Shown here in pieces: positions 17,256 through 25,239 of a DNA stretch of 64,000 bases. The notes below the pieces were generated by a model that was not told where the DNA came from, did not search any database, and saw only the letters and a list, made by a program, of their open reading frames with translations. The DNA is from Catenulispora sp. EB89. GTDB lineage: Bacteria; Actinomycetota; Actinomycetes; Streptomycetales; Catenulisporaceae. Each line of letters begins with the position of its first letter. The stretch's first letter is position 1. The stretch covers positions 124,001-188,000 of the forward strand of contig NZ_JBGCCU010000002.1 in NCBI RefSeq assembly GCF_041261445.1. The letters run 5' to 3'. Made by a program: the position numbers and the translations under genes.

Positions 17256-17660
17256 ATGAGCAACGCACTGAACCTCGAAACCACCACCCGCGTCATCGCC
17301 GCCGGCCAGGAGGCCGCCGCCGGCATCGGCGTCGCCATGTGCATCACGATCGTCGACACCGCCGGGACCCTCGTGGCCTTCCAGCGGATGGACGGCGCCT
17401 GGCTCGGCTCCGTCGACATCTCCCAGCGTAAGGCCCGGACCTCCGCGCTGTTCCCGATGCCGAGCGCCGTCCTCGGCGAGATGTCCCAGCCCGGCGGCCC
17501 GATCTACGGCGTCGAGGCCACCAACGGCGGCCTGGTCTCCTTCGGCGGCGGGCTGCCGCTGGCCGCGGCGGACGGCACGATCATCGGCGCGGTCGGCGTC
17601 TCCGGCGGCCTGGTCGACCAGGACGTCGCGGTCGCCGAGGCGGTGGCCAAGGCGGTCTGA
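17256..17660 (+). CDS. GlcG/HbpS family protein
   Basis: This 134-residue protein is of the DUF336 family (GlcG, HbpS). TTTRVIAAGQEAAAGIGVAM, then ITIVDTAGTLVAFQRMDGA, PGGPIYGVEATNGGLVSFGGGLPL and GAVGVSGG are the family signatures. HbpS in Streptomyces is a secreted haem-binding sensor; this copy has no signal peptide and is therefore cytoplasmic. Divergent orientation to the HTH/MmyB gene suggests it is that regulator's target. Ligand and reaction are unknown. Confidence 0.8.
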   Translation: MSNALNLETTTRVIAAGQEAAAGIGVAMCITIVDTAGTLVAFQRMDGAWLGSVDISQRKARTSALFPMPSAVLGEMSQPGGPIYGVEATNGGLVSFGGGLPLAAADGTIIGAVGVSGGLVDQDVAVAEAVAKAV

Positions 17661-17670
17661 ACCCACCGAT

Positions 17671-17706
17671 GACTGAGGGCCCTGGCGATCGCCAGGGCCC
17701 TCAGTC
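17671..17706. terminator. Bidirectional terminator between the GlcG-like gene and nusA
   Basis: GACTGAGGGCCCTGGC (17671-17686) and GCCAGGGCCCTCAGTC (17691-17706) form a perfect 16-bp stem with a GATC loop. It lies 10 bases after the GlcG-like stop and 24 bases after the nusA stop. No U-run is present on either side. Confidence 0.8.
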
Positions 17707-17730
17707 GCTCTGCTCGGGTACTGCCCGCGT

Positions 17731-18705
17731 CTACTCGGTGACCGGCTCCGCGTCGGACCGGATGTCGATCCGCCAGCCGGTCAGCCGGGCCGCCAGCCGC
17801 GCGTTCTGGCCCTCCTTGCCGATCGCCAGCGAGAGCTGGAAGTCCGGCACGATCACCCGGGCGCTGCGCTGGTCCAGGTCCACGACCTGCACCTTCGACA
17901 CCCGCGCCGGGGACAGCGCGTTGCCGACCATCTCGGCCGGGTCCTCGGACCAGTCCACGATGTCGATCTTCTCGCCGTGCAGCTCGGCCATCACGTTGCG
18001 GACCCGCGCGCCCATCGGGCCGATGCAGGCGCCCTTGGCGTTGACCCCGGCCCGGTGCGAGCGGACCGCGATCTTGGTGCGGTGGCCGGCCTCGCGGGCG
18101 ATCGCGGTGATCTCCACCGCGCCCTCGGCGATCTCCGGGACCTCCAGCGCGAACAGCTTCCGCACCAGGTCCGGGTGGGTCCGCGAGAGGGTCACCTGGG
18201 GACCGCGCGGGCCGCGGCGGACGTCCACCACGTAGCACTTCAGGCGCTCGCCGTGCCGGTACTCCTCGCCCGGGACCTGCTCGGCGGCCGGGAGCGTGCC
18301 CTCGATCTTGCCGATGTTCACCAGCACCGCGCGCGGGTCGCGGCCCTGCTGCACCACGCCGGTGATCAGGTCGCCCTTGCGGCCGGAGAACTCGCCGAAG
18401 GTCTGCTCGTCCTCGTGGTCCCGCAGCCGCTGCAGGATCACCTGCTTGGCGGTGGTGGAGGCGATGCGGCCGAACTCGCTCGGGGTGTCGTCGTACTCCC
18501 GGGTGGTGCCGTCCTCGATGTCCTCCACGGCCCACACGGTGACGTGGCCGCTGGCCCGGTCGACCTGGACCCGGGCCCGGGTCTTCGCGCCGTCGGTGCG
18601 CTTGTAGGCGATGAGCAGCGCGGCCTCGATGTCCTCGACCAGCTTCTCGAAGGGGATCCCGCGGTCCTTCTCCAGGTCGCGCAATGCACTCGTGGGGATG
18701 TCCAT
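17731..18705 (-). CDS. nusA: Transcription termination/antitermination factor NusA
   Basis: This 324-residue protein binds RNA polymerase and controls pausing, termination and antitermination. The N-terminal domain ([20 protein letters not shown]), the S1 domain ([20 protein letters not shown]) and the KH domains ([20 protein letters not shown] and [21 protein letters not shown]) occur in order. It lacks the C-terminal acidic repeats found in proteobacteria, as usual for this phylum. The start is 5 bases after the rimP stop. The usual downstream gene ylxR is displaced 3 kb. Confidence 0.96.
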   Translation of the reverse strand: MDIPTSALRDLEKDRGIPFEKLVEDIEAALLIAYKRTDGAKTRARVQVDRASGHVTVWAVEDIEDGTTREYDDTPSEFGRIASTTAKQVILQRLRDHEDEQTFGEFSGRKGDLITGVVQQGRDPRAVLVNIGKIEGTLPAAEQVPGEEYRHGERLKCYVVDVRRGPRGPQVTLSRTHPDLVRKLFALEVPEIAEGAVEITAIAREAGHRTKIAVRSHRAGVNAKGACIGPMGARVRNVMAELHGEKIDIVDWSEDPAEMVGNALSPARVSKVQVVDLDQRSARVIVPDFQLSLAIGKEGQNARLAARLTGWRIDIRSDAEPVTE

Positions 18706-18710
18706 GGTCG

Positions 18711-19322
18711 TCAGCCCTCCTCGTCCTCGTCGATGTCCTCGATGTCGTCGGTCTCGTCCATCTCGTCGACGCCGTCGGCGTCCTCGGCGGATCCGGCGTC
18801 CGCCTCGTCGTCCTTGCGGTTGAACTCGATCTCCACCCGCGCCTTGGCGACCTCCGCGAACGCCAGCCGCCGCTCCTGCGTGGTCGAAGGCTGCCCCTTC
18901 TTCTTGCCGGGCACCTCCAGCTCCAGCAGCACGCCGTCCTCGTCGGTGTCCAGGACCCGGCCGGTGGCCTCGCCGCCGTCGGTCAGCACCGCGCGCACCA
19001 GCCGGCCCTCGGCCCGGCGCCAGTGCTTGGGCAGGGTCAGCGGCCGGTCGGTGCCCGGCGAGCCGACCTCCAGCACATAGGGCTGGTCGCCCATGACCAC
19101 GGCGCCCTCCGGGCCGTCGAGCACGTCGGAGACCACCCGGGTGAGATCGGAGACCGCGTCGAGCGACACGCCGTCGTCGCCGTCCACGACGACCTCGACA
19201 CGGCGCCGGCGGGCCACCTGCGAGACACGGACCGTCTCCAGGTCGTAGCCGGCGGCGGCGACGACCGGCTCCAGCAGCGCTTGCAACCGGTCCGCCGGGG
19301 CTCCGGTTCGGGGGGTGCTCAT
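18711..19322 (-). CDS. rimP: Ribosome maturation factor RimP
   Basis: This is a 203-residue 30S assembly factor. [19 protein letters not shown], then [20 protein letters not shown] and [14 protein letters not shown] are RimP signatures. The C-terminal 35 residues are strongly acidic ([18 protein letters not shown]), an extension seen in other actinomycetes. The ATG has AAGGAG 4 bases upstream. It is the first gene of the nusA cluster. Confidence 0.94.
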   Translation of the reverse strand: MSTPRTGAPADRLQALLEPVVAAAGYDLETVRVSQVARRRRVEVVVDGDDGVSLDAVSDLTRVVSDVLDGPEGAVVMGDQPYVLEVGSPGTDRPLTLPKHWRRAEGRLVRAVLTDGGEATGRVLDTDEDGVLLELEVPGKKKGQPSTTQERRLAFAEVAKARVEIEFNRKDDEADAGSAEDADGVDEMDETDDIEDIDEDEEG

Positions 19323-19439
19323 CGTTCTCCTTGTGCAGTTGTCGTCCGTCGTGCTGTCGCTTCGTAGCCAACACAGTATCCGTTCCGCACCAGGGCGCGC
19401 TCCCGTCGGCGCGGCGTCGGGAATCGCTACACTTTGCCG

Positions 19440-20033
19440 GTGACCTGGGTGCCCGTGGAGCTGACGAGACGCACGATGCTCACCGCGACAGGTGTGGCGC
19501 TGTTAGGCGCGTGTGCTTCTCCGGCCGGAACCAAGAGGTCCGGGGCTTCTCCCGCCAAACCGGTACCAGCGGGGCAGCCGGACCCGGCACGCGACCGCGC
19601 ACTGTCCGCGGAGGCCGATCTGCTGACGCAGTATGACGCCGCCTTGGCACTGCCCGCGGTGGCTGCCGACAGCGCACTCACCGCGAAACTCACGGCGATC
19701 CGCGAGGAACACGCCTCACACGCCGCCGCCATAAAGCAGGGCTACACGCCTCCTGCCGCCCCGACGCCCTCCGCTCCCCCGACGACGGCACCGTCCACGA
19801 CGCCGCCCACGACTCCGCCCACGACGCCGTCGGGTTCTGCCACGACCGCGTCGCAGACCGCTCCGAGCGACCCGAAGACCGCCGTGGCGGCGCTGGCCAA
19901 GGCCGAACAGGACGCCGCGAGCGCCCGGACCTCCGACATCCTCTCCGCCGACGGCGACACCGCGATGCTGCTGGCGTCCATCGCCGCCTCCGAGTCCGGA
20001 CACGCGGCGCTGCTCCTGGGAGGCGCCGCATGA
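19440..20033 (+). CDS. Predicted lipoprotein with ferritin-like helices
   Basis: The N-terminus has TRR and then [14 protein letters not shown], a lipobox-like LGAC, so it is probably lipid-anchored outside the membrane. Two helical segments (about residues 55-100 and 145-195) are joined by a Pro/Thr-rich linker. The pattern resembles half of a ferritin-like bundle. The GTG at 19440 is 6 bases after a TACACT box (19428-19433), so the message is probably leaderless; GTGs at 19449 and 19455 are alternatives. Its stop overlaps the ATG of the DUF4439-like gene. The function is unknown; iron or metal handling is possible but unproven. Confidence 0.65.
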   Translation: MTWVPVELTRRTMLTATGVALLGACASPAGTKRSGASPAKPVPAGQPDPARDRALSAEADLLTQYDAALALPAVAADSALTAKLTAIREEHASHAAAIKQGYTPPAAPTPSAPPTTAPSTTPPTTPPTTPSGSATTASQTAPSDPKTAVAALAKAEQDAASARTSDILSADGDTAMLLASIAASESGHAALLLGGAA

Positions 20034-20437
20034 GCGCGCTGCAGACCGCGCTCGGGAACGAGCACGCCGCGGTGTACGGATACGGAGTCCTGGCGGTGCA
20101 CCTCACCGGCGCACAGCGGAGCGCCGCGCAGAACGCGTACGACACACATCGCGCGCGCCGCGACATCCTCATCGGGCTGATCGAGGCGCAGGGCGACAAG
20201 CCGGTCGCTGCGGCGCCGGCCTATACGATCCCGTTCCCTGTGAACACCGCGGCGGACGCCACACGGTTGGCGACGCAGTTGGAGGAGCGGCTCGGCGCCT
20301 CTTATGCGGACGTCGTCCAGGCCTCGTCCGGGGACACCCGGCGCACCGGGCTGGAGTGGCTGACGGACGCCGCCGTCCGTGCGGTGCGGTGGCGTGGGAG
20401 CTCTGTGGCGTTCCCAGGTCTGCCCGAACGGGACTGA
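20030..20437 (+). CDS. DUF4439 ferritin-like domain protein
   Basis: This 135-residue protein has ALQTALGNEHAAVYGYGVLA, HRARRDILIGLIEAQG and AATQLEERL-type helices, the pattern of DUF4439, a ferritin-like four-helix family found next to rimP in actinobacteria. The Glu-His pair (GNEHAAVYGYG) could be a metal ligand. No signal peptide. It is translationally coupled to the lipoprotein upstream (ATGA overlap). The role is unknown. Confidence 0.75.
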   Translation: MSALQTALGNEHAAVYGYGVLAVHLTGAQRSAAQNAYDTHRARRDILIGLIEAQGDKPVAAAPAYTIPFPVNTAADATRLATQLEERLGASYADVVQASSGDTRRTGLEWLTDAAVRAVRWRGSSVAFPGLPERD

Positions 20438-20489
20438 CCCGGGGCGCCTCCCTCGGAGCGTTGCAGTCGTTTCAGCCGCTTCAGGCGTC

Positions 20490-22100
20490 TCAGTCGTTGT
20501 TGCCGCTGCCCAGTGAGTCGGACAGGTTCTGCAACTCCCCGGACAGGACCGAGGCCACGCTGTCGGTGATCAGTCCCTGGGTCTGGTCGTCGTTGACCTT
20601 CGAGACCACCTGGTCGGCCTTGTTCTGCGCGTCGTGCAGGTAGTGCCCCTTCATGTTGTGCTGCTGCGCCAGCTGCACCGCGCTCTCCAGATCGGTGATC
20701 GAGTTCTGCAGATCGCGGCCGGCGTTGGGGTCCATCGTGGCCGCGCCCTGCGCGATGTAGGCGTCGATCTGGCCCCGGACGCCCTCCAGGAAGGCGACCG
20801 GGTCCTTGCCCGGGTCGGCGGTCGGCGCCAGCGTGGACGCCGGTCCGCTGGCAGGCGGAGACGTACTCGGCGTACTCGGCGTCCCCGACGGCGACGAGCC
20901 CGACGGCCCTGTCGCGGCCCCGGTCGGGCCGCCGGCGGTGATGCCCGGCGGAGGGGCGGACGTGGTCTGCTTCTCGGCCTGCGAGCCCTTCATGAAGACC
21001 GCCGTGCCGGCCGCCGCGATGAACGCGATGACCAGCGCGCCGAGAACCATCCAGATCCAGTTGTACCGGCGCGGCGGGGGCGGGCCGGGGAACGTCGGCT
21101 GGGCCGGGTAGGAACCGCCGTCGTCATCGTCCGGAACACTCTGCGGGGGAACGCGCGGGCCCATATACGCGGGCTGCTCCTGGGCGGCCAGATACGAGGG
21201 GCGCGTAGGGGCCTCGTACGGCTGCATCACCATGGTCCGGTTCGCCGGCGGCCGCACCGCGCCGGGGATCTCGGCCGGGGCGCCGCGCAGCTCCAGGACC
21301 GCGGCCACGGTCGCGGCCGCCGGCCTTTCCAGGGGGTCCTTGGCCAGGCACTGCCGGTAGATCCCGGCTATCTGCGGCGGCAGGCCGGCGGTCGGCAGCG
21401 GCGGCGGCTGGCGGTGCAGGTGGCCCTTGACCACGTCGTCGACGGTCGCGCCCTCGAACGGCGCGCGTCCGGTGATGCACCAGTAGAGGATGCAGCCGAG
21501 CGCGTAGACGTCGGACGCCGGCAGCGCCCCGCGCCCGGTCAGCTGCTCCGGCGCCATGCACGCCGGCGTGCCGACCACCAGGCCGGTGCGCGCGTCGGTG
21601 TCGGAGGAGGCCTGCGCTATGCCGAAGTCCAGGAGCTTGACCCCGTCGGACATCAGCATGACGTTGCCGGGCTTCAGGTCGCGGTGGATGATGCCGACCT
21701 GGTGCACCGCCTCCAGCGCGCCGGCCAGTTGCGCGCACGCCAGCCGCGCGTCGTTCTCCAGCAGCGGGCCCTGCTCCAGGCGGTCCTCCAGGTTCAGCCC
21801 GGCCAGCAGCTCGGTGACCAGCACCGGCTGGAAGTCGCCGTCCCCGTCCTGCCACTCGATGTAGTCGAAGACGGTGGTCACCCGCGGATGCGACAGCCGC
21901 GCCAGCGCCAGCGCCTCCCGCCGCAGCTGCTCACGGCCCGCCGGCTGCGCGGCGGCACCGCCGTGCAGCAGCTTCACGGCCACCAGCCGGTCCAGGCTCG
22001 AGTCCTGCGCCTCCCAGACGACCGCACTGCTGCCGGACCCGAGGGGCCTGGTCAGACGGTAGCGCTCGGCTATGACGGTGCCGGGGGTCGGTACATCCAT
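20490..22100 (-). CDS. Membrane Ser/Thr protein kinase
   Basis: This is a 536-residue PknB-like (Hanks-type) kinase. Residues 12-275 are the kinase domain: RPLGSGSSAVVWE glycine loop, VAVKLL lysine (K43), IIHRDLKPGNVML catalytic loop, LLDFGIA, GTPACMAPEQ and DVYALGCILYWCITGRAPF. A Pro-rich juxtamembrane segment precedes one membrane helix (about 363-385, WIWMVLGALVIAFIAAAG). The extracellular part is a Ser/Thr/Pro linker plus a helical region of about 110 residues, without PASTA repeats. The signal it senses is unknown. It is convergent with the ferritin-like pair. Confidence 0.92.
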   Translation of the reverse strand: MDVPTPGTVIAERYRLTRPLGSGSSAVVWEAQDSSLDRLVAVKLLHGGAAAQPAGREQLRREALALARLSHPRVTTVFDYIEWQDGDGDFQPVLVTELLAGLNLEDRLEQGPLLENDARLACAQLAGALEAVHQVGIIHRDLKPGNVMLMSDGVKLLDFGIAQASSDTDARTGLVVGTPACMAPEQLTGRGALPASDVYALGCILYWCITGRAPFEGATVDDVVKGHLHRQPPPLPTAGLPPQIAGIYRQCLAKDPLERPAAATVAAVLELRGAPAEIPGAVRPPANRTMVMQPYEAPTRPSYLAAQEQPAYMGPRVPPQSVPDDDDGGSYPAQPTFPGPPPPRRYNWIWMVLGALVIAFIAAAGTAVFMKGSQAEKQTTSAPPPGITAGGPTGAATGPSGSSPSGTPSTPSTSPPASGPASTLAPTADPGKDPVAFLEGVRGQIDAYIAQGAATMDPNAGRDLQNSITDLESAVQLAQQHNMKGHYLHDAQNKADQVVSKVNDDQTQGLITDSVASVLSGELQNLSDSLGSGNND

Positions 22101-22177
22101 GGGGGTGATTATTGCGCGTCACCCTTACTGGACGGTGCCCTGCCGGCTGTGATCGAGACGACCCGGGACCTCGGACG

Positions 22178-22217
22178 CGACACGCCGCCGCCGGGAACTC
22201 CCGGCGGCGGCGTGTCG
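22178..22217 (-). terminator. Strong hairpin after proS
   Basis: GACACGCCGCCGCCGGG (22179-22195) and CCCGGCGGCGGCGTGTC (22200-22216) pair perfectly; an outer C-G pair extends the stem to 18 bp, with an AACT loop. It begins 17 bases past the proS stop. There is no U-run, which is common for terminators in GC-rich actinomycetes. Confidence 0.8.
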
Positions 22218-22233
22218 TGCTCCTGGCGGCGGT

Positions 22234-24006
22234 TCAGCCGCGCACCAGCGTGTGCACGTGCTCGACCAGGTCCGGTGCCGCGACCTCGGTCTTCTCGCCG
22301 GTCTTCCGGTCGCGGACCTCGACCACGCCGTCGGCGAGGTTCTTGCCGACCACCACGATGGTCGGGATGCCGATCAGCTCGGCGTCCTTGAACTTCACGC
22401 CGGGCGAGACGCTGCCCACGCGGTCGTCGTACAGGACCCGCACGCCGCGCGCGCCGAGCTCCTCGGCGTAGCGGTTCGCGGTCTCGTAGAGCACCGGGTC
22501 CTTGCCCGCGGCCACGATGTGCACGTCGGCCGGGGCCACCTCGCGCGGCCAGACCAGGCCGAGCTCGTCGTACATCTGCTCGGCCAGGACCGCGACGGCG
22601 CGGGAGACGCCGACGCCGTAGCTGCCCATGGTGACGCGGACCGGCTTGCCGTCCTTGCCCAGGACGTCGAGCTTGGCGGCGTCGGCGTACTTGCGGCCGA
22701 GCTGGAAGATGTGGCCGATCTCGATACCGCGGTCGATGGACAGCTCGTGGCCGCAGCGCGGGCACAGGTCGCCGGCCCGCACCTCGGCGGCCTCGACGGT
22801 GCCCTCGATGTCGAAGTCGCGGCCGGCCACCGCGTAGGCGACGTGCTTGCCGGCCTCGTTGGCACCGGTCACCCAGGCGGTGCCGACGGCCACGCGCGGG
22901 TCGACCAGGTACTCGTACCCGGCCTCCTTGAGTCCGACCGGGCCGATGTAGCCGCGGACCAGCTTGGGGTGCTTGGGGAAGTCCTCGGCCTCGAACATCT
23001 CGACCTCGCCGGGGGCCACCGCGGCCTCCAGGCGCTTGAGGTCCACCTCGCGGTCGCCGGGCAGGCCGACGATCAGGACCTTCGGCTCCTTCACCCCTGG
23101 GTAGCGGACCTTGACCACGACGTTCTTCAGCGTGTCCTTGGCCTCGATCGCACTGTGCAAATCAGCTCGTCCCTCGCGGGCCAAACCGTTCACGACTGCG
23201 ACCAGCGACTCGATGGTCGGGGTGTCGGGGGTGTCGAGGACCTGGAGCGCCGGGTGCGCGGCGGCGTCCTGGGGCACGGCGGCGGCGGTCTCGACGGCCT
23301 CGACGTTCGCCGCGTAGCCGCAGTTGTGGCACGCCACGTAGGTGTCCTCGCCGGTGGGCGCCGTGGCCAGGAACTCCTCGGAGGCCGAGCCGCCCATCGC
23401 GCCGGACACAGCCGACACGATCTTGTACTTGATGCCCAGCCGCTCGAAGATGCGGATGTAGGTGTCGCGGTGCTGCGCGTAGGAGTGCTTCAGGCCCTCG
23501 TCGTCCAGGTCGAAGGAGTACGAGTCCTTCATCAGGAACTCCCGGCCGCGCAGGATGCCGGCGCGGGGGCGCGCCTCGTCCCGGTACTTGGTCTGGATCT
23601 GGTAGAGCGTGACCGGCAGGTTCTTGTAGGACGACACCTCGCCCTTGACCATGTCGGTGAACATCTCCTCGTGCGTGGGACCGAGGAGGTAGTCGTTGCC
23701 GCGGCGGTCCTGGAGGCGGAAGAGGTTGTCGCCGTACTCGGTCCAGCGGCCGGTGGTCTCGTAGTACTCGCGGGGCAGCAGCGCCGGGAACTGGACCTCC
23801 TGCCCGCCCATCCGGTCCATCTCCTCGCGCACGACGCGGGTGACGTTCTCCAGCACCTGCTTGCCCAGCGGCAGCCAGGAGTAGATGCCGGGGGCGACGC
23901 GGCGGACGTATCCACCACGGACCAACAGCTTGTGGCTCGGGACCTCGGCGTCCGCCGGGTCCTCGCGCAGGGTTCGCAGGAACAGCGACGACATACGCCA
24001 GATCAC
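22234..24006 (-). CDS. proS: Prolyl-tRNA synthetase
   Basis: This class II synthetase has 590 residues. Motif 2 is seen in [20 protein letters not shown] and motif 3 in [19 protein letters not shown]. The insertion between them includes the YbaK-like editing domain (about 225-390), and the C-terminal anticodon-binding domain has [20 protein letters not shown]. This is the bacterial (E. coli-like) type. AGGAG lies 6 bases before the GTG at 24006; an ATG at 23994 is an alternative. A strong terminator hairpin follows. Confidence 0.96.
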   Translation of the reverse strand: MIWRMSSLFLRTLREDPADAEVPSHKLLVRGGYVRRVAPGIYSWLPLGKQVLENVTRVVREEMDRMGGQEVQFPALLPREYYETTGRWTEYGDNLFRLQDRRGNDYLLGPTHEEMFTDMVKGEVSSYKNLPVTLYQIQTKYRDEARPRAGILRGREFLMKDSYSFDLDDEGLKHSYAQHRDTYIRIFERLGIKYKIVSAVSGAMGGSASEEFLATAPTGEDTYVACHNCGYAANVEAVETAAAVPQDAAAHPALQVLDTPDTPTIESLVAVVNGLAREGRADLHSAIEAKDTLKNVVVKVRYPGVKEPKVLIVGLPGDREVDLKRLEAAVAPGEVEMFEAEDFPKHPKLVRGYIGPVGLKEAGYEYLVDPRVAVGTAWVTGANEAGKHVAYAVAGRDFDIEGTVEAAEVRAGDLCPRCGHELSIDRGIEIGHIFQLGRKYADAAKLDVLGKDGKPVRVTMGSYGVGVSRAVAVLAEQMYDELGLVWPREVAPADVHIVAAGKDPVLYETANRYAEELGARGVRVLYDDRVGSVSPGVKFKDAELIGIPTIVVVGKNLADGVVEVRDRKTGEKTEVAAPDLVEHVHTLVRG

Positions 24007-24191
24007 GGGGTGCTCCTAGTGTTCGATCAGGTAAGGTTGCGCGCCTTGGCCGGAAACCCGCCATAGCGCACTGCTGTCCTGCGAGGATATCCGGCTCGGG
24101 CGTGATCGCTTGCCGTTTGGCCTTTCGCACACGCCTTCAACAGCACGTAAAGACCCTCCCGTATTAACGGCGGGCAGGTTACCGTGCCGAC

Positions 24192-25184
24192 ATGGCAGCA
24201 AAGACCCGGAACGACGTCCTCCGGGTGAATCTGGACCCGGCGCTCGGCGATCTGGCGCTGGCCGAGGCCCGGGACGCGCTGGCGTCCGGGGACTGGGGGC
24301 CGGCGCGGGAGGTTCTGGCCGAGACCCGGAAAGGCTTTGAGGGTCCCCAGTGGGACCGGCGCAGCCACCGGGTGCGGGTGCTCGCCGAAGCGGTCGCGAA
24401 CTCCTCGTGGGTGGAGCGCTGGCAGGTGCTGGAGCCGGTAAATCCGGACGCCGCGTTGTTGCGGGCGCAGGTGGAGACCGTCCGTGCGCTGCGCGCGTCG
24501 CTGGCCGGCGGCGCCGGCCACCGCGAGACCGCGGAGGAGGCCCTGGGCCTGTGCACGCATGCCGCCGAGATGGCGCCGGAGGACCCGACTCCGTGGGTGG
24601 TCATGCTGACGCTGGCGCGCGCCGCCGACCGCGGGCGTCGCAGCGGGCACGACGAGTTCTGGAACCGCTGGCAGAAGATGCGGGCCCTGGACGCGTTCAA
24701 CCGGGACGGCCAGCATGAAGCGCTGATGTATCTGTTCGGCGCTTGGTGCGGATCGCATCAGGAGATGTACGACTTCGCTTATTGGCTCGCTGGAGAAGCC
24801 CCTCCCGGTTCCCCTCTAGCGGCGCTCCCTCTGGTGGCACATGCAGAGGTGTACAGGACGGCGAACGTGGGTGTCCCCCGGCAGCGCCAGTCCTCACCGC
24901 AGGCGCACTGGGGGCGGGACTTGGTCACCGCGGATATAGACCGGGTCATGCACAGCTGGCTGGGGTCCGCTATAGAGCCGCACGCGCAGGCCGATCTGGA
25001 CCGGAACTACTTGCTGCACGCGATGGTGTACTCCGGCCTGGTCGACACCGATGAGACCCGAGCGTTGTTCGACGCGATCGGGTCGCATGCCATGCGCGTC
25101 CCGTGGTCCTACACCGGGGACCCGGAGTCCTCGTTCCTCTACTGGCGCGACCGGGCCTTCCACGCGGACTCCCCACGCCGCTGA
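24192..25184 (+). CDS. Unassigned TPR-like helical protein
   Basis: This is a 330-residue soluble protein, rich in Ala and Trp, made of helix pairs such as ALAEARDALASGDWGPAREVL and ALGLCTHAAEMAPEDPTPWV that resemble degenerate tetratricopeptide repeats. No catalytic motif is visible. I recall similar proteins in Streptomyces but know no function. No Shine-Dalgarno precedes the ATG; a TTACCG box ends 7 bases upstream, so it may be leaderless. It is divergent from proS and upstream of the Ada-AlkA gene, but with its own spacing. Confidence 0.65.
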   Translation: MAAKTRNDVLRVNLDPALGDLALAEARDALASGDWGPAREVLAETRKGFEGPQWDRRSHRVRVLAEAVANSSWVERWQVLEPVNPDAALLRAQVETVRALRASLAGGAGHRETAEEALGLCTHAAEMAPEDPTPWVVMLTLARAADRGRRSGHDEFWNRWQKMRALDAFNRDGQHEALMYLFGAWCGSHQEMYDFAYWLAGEAPPGSPLAALPLVAHAEVYRTANVGVPRQRQSSPQAHWGRDLVTADIDRVMHSWLGSAIEPHAQADLDRNYLLHAMVYSGLVDTDETRALFDAIGSHAMRVPWSYTGDPESSFLYWRDRAFHADSPRR

Positions 25185-25239
25185 CGGTCTGGTCCGAATC
25201 CCGCTAGTACCGCGCACCGCCCTGCGCGACACTCGATGT

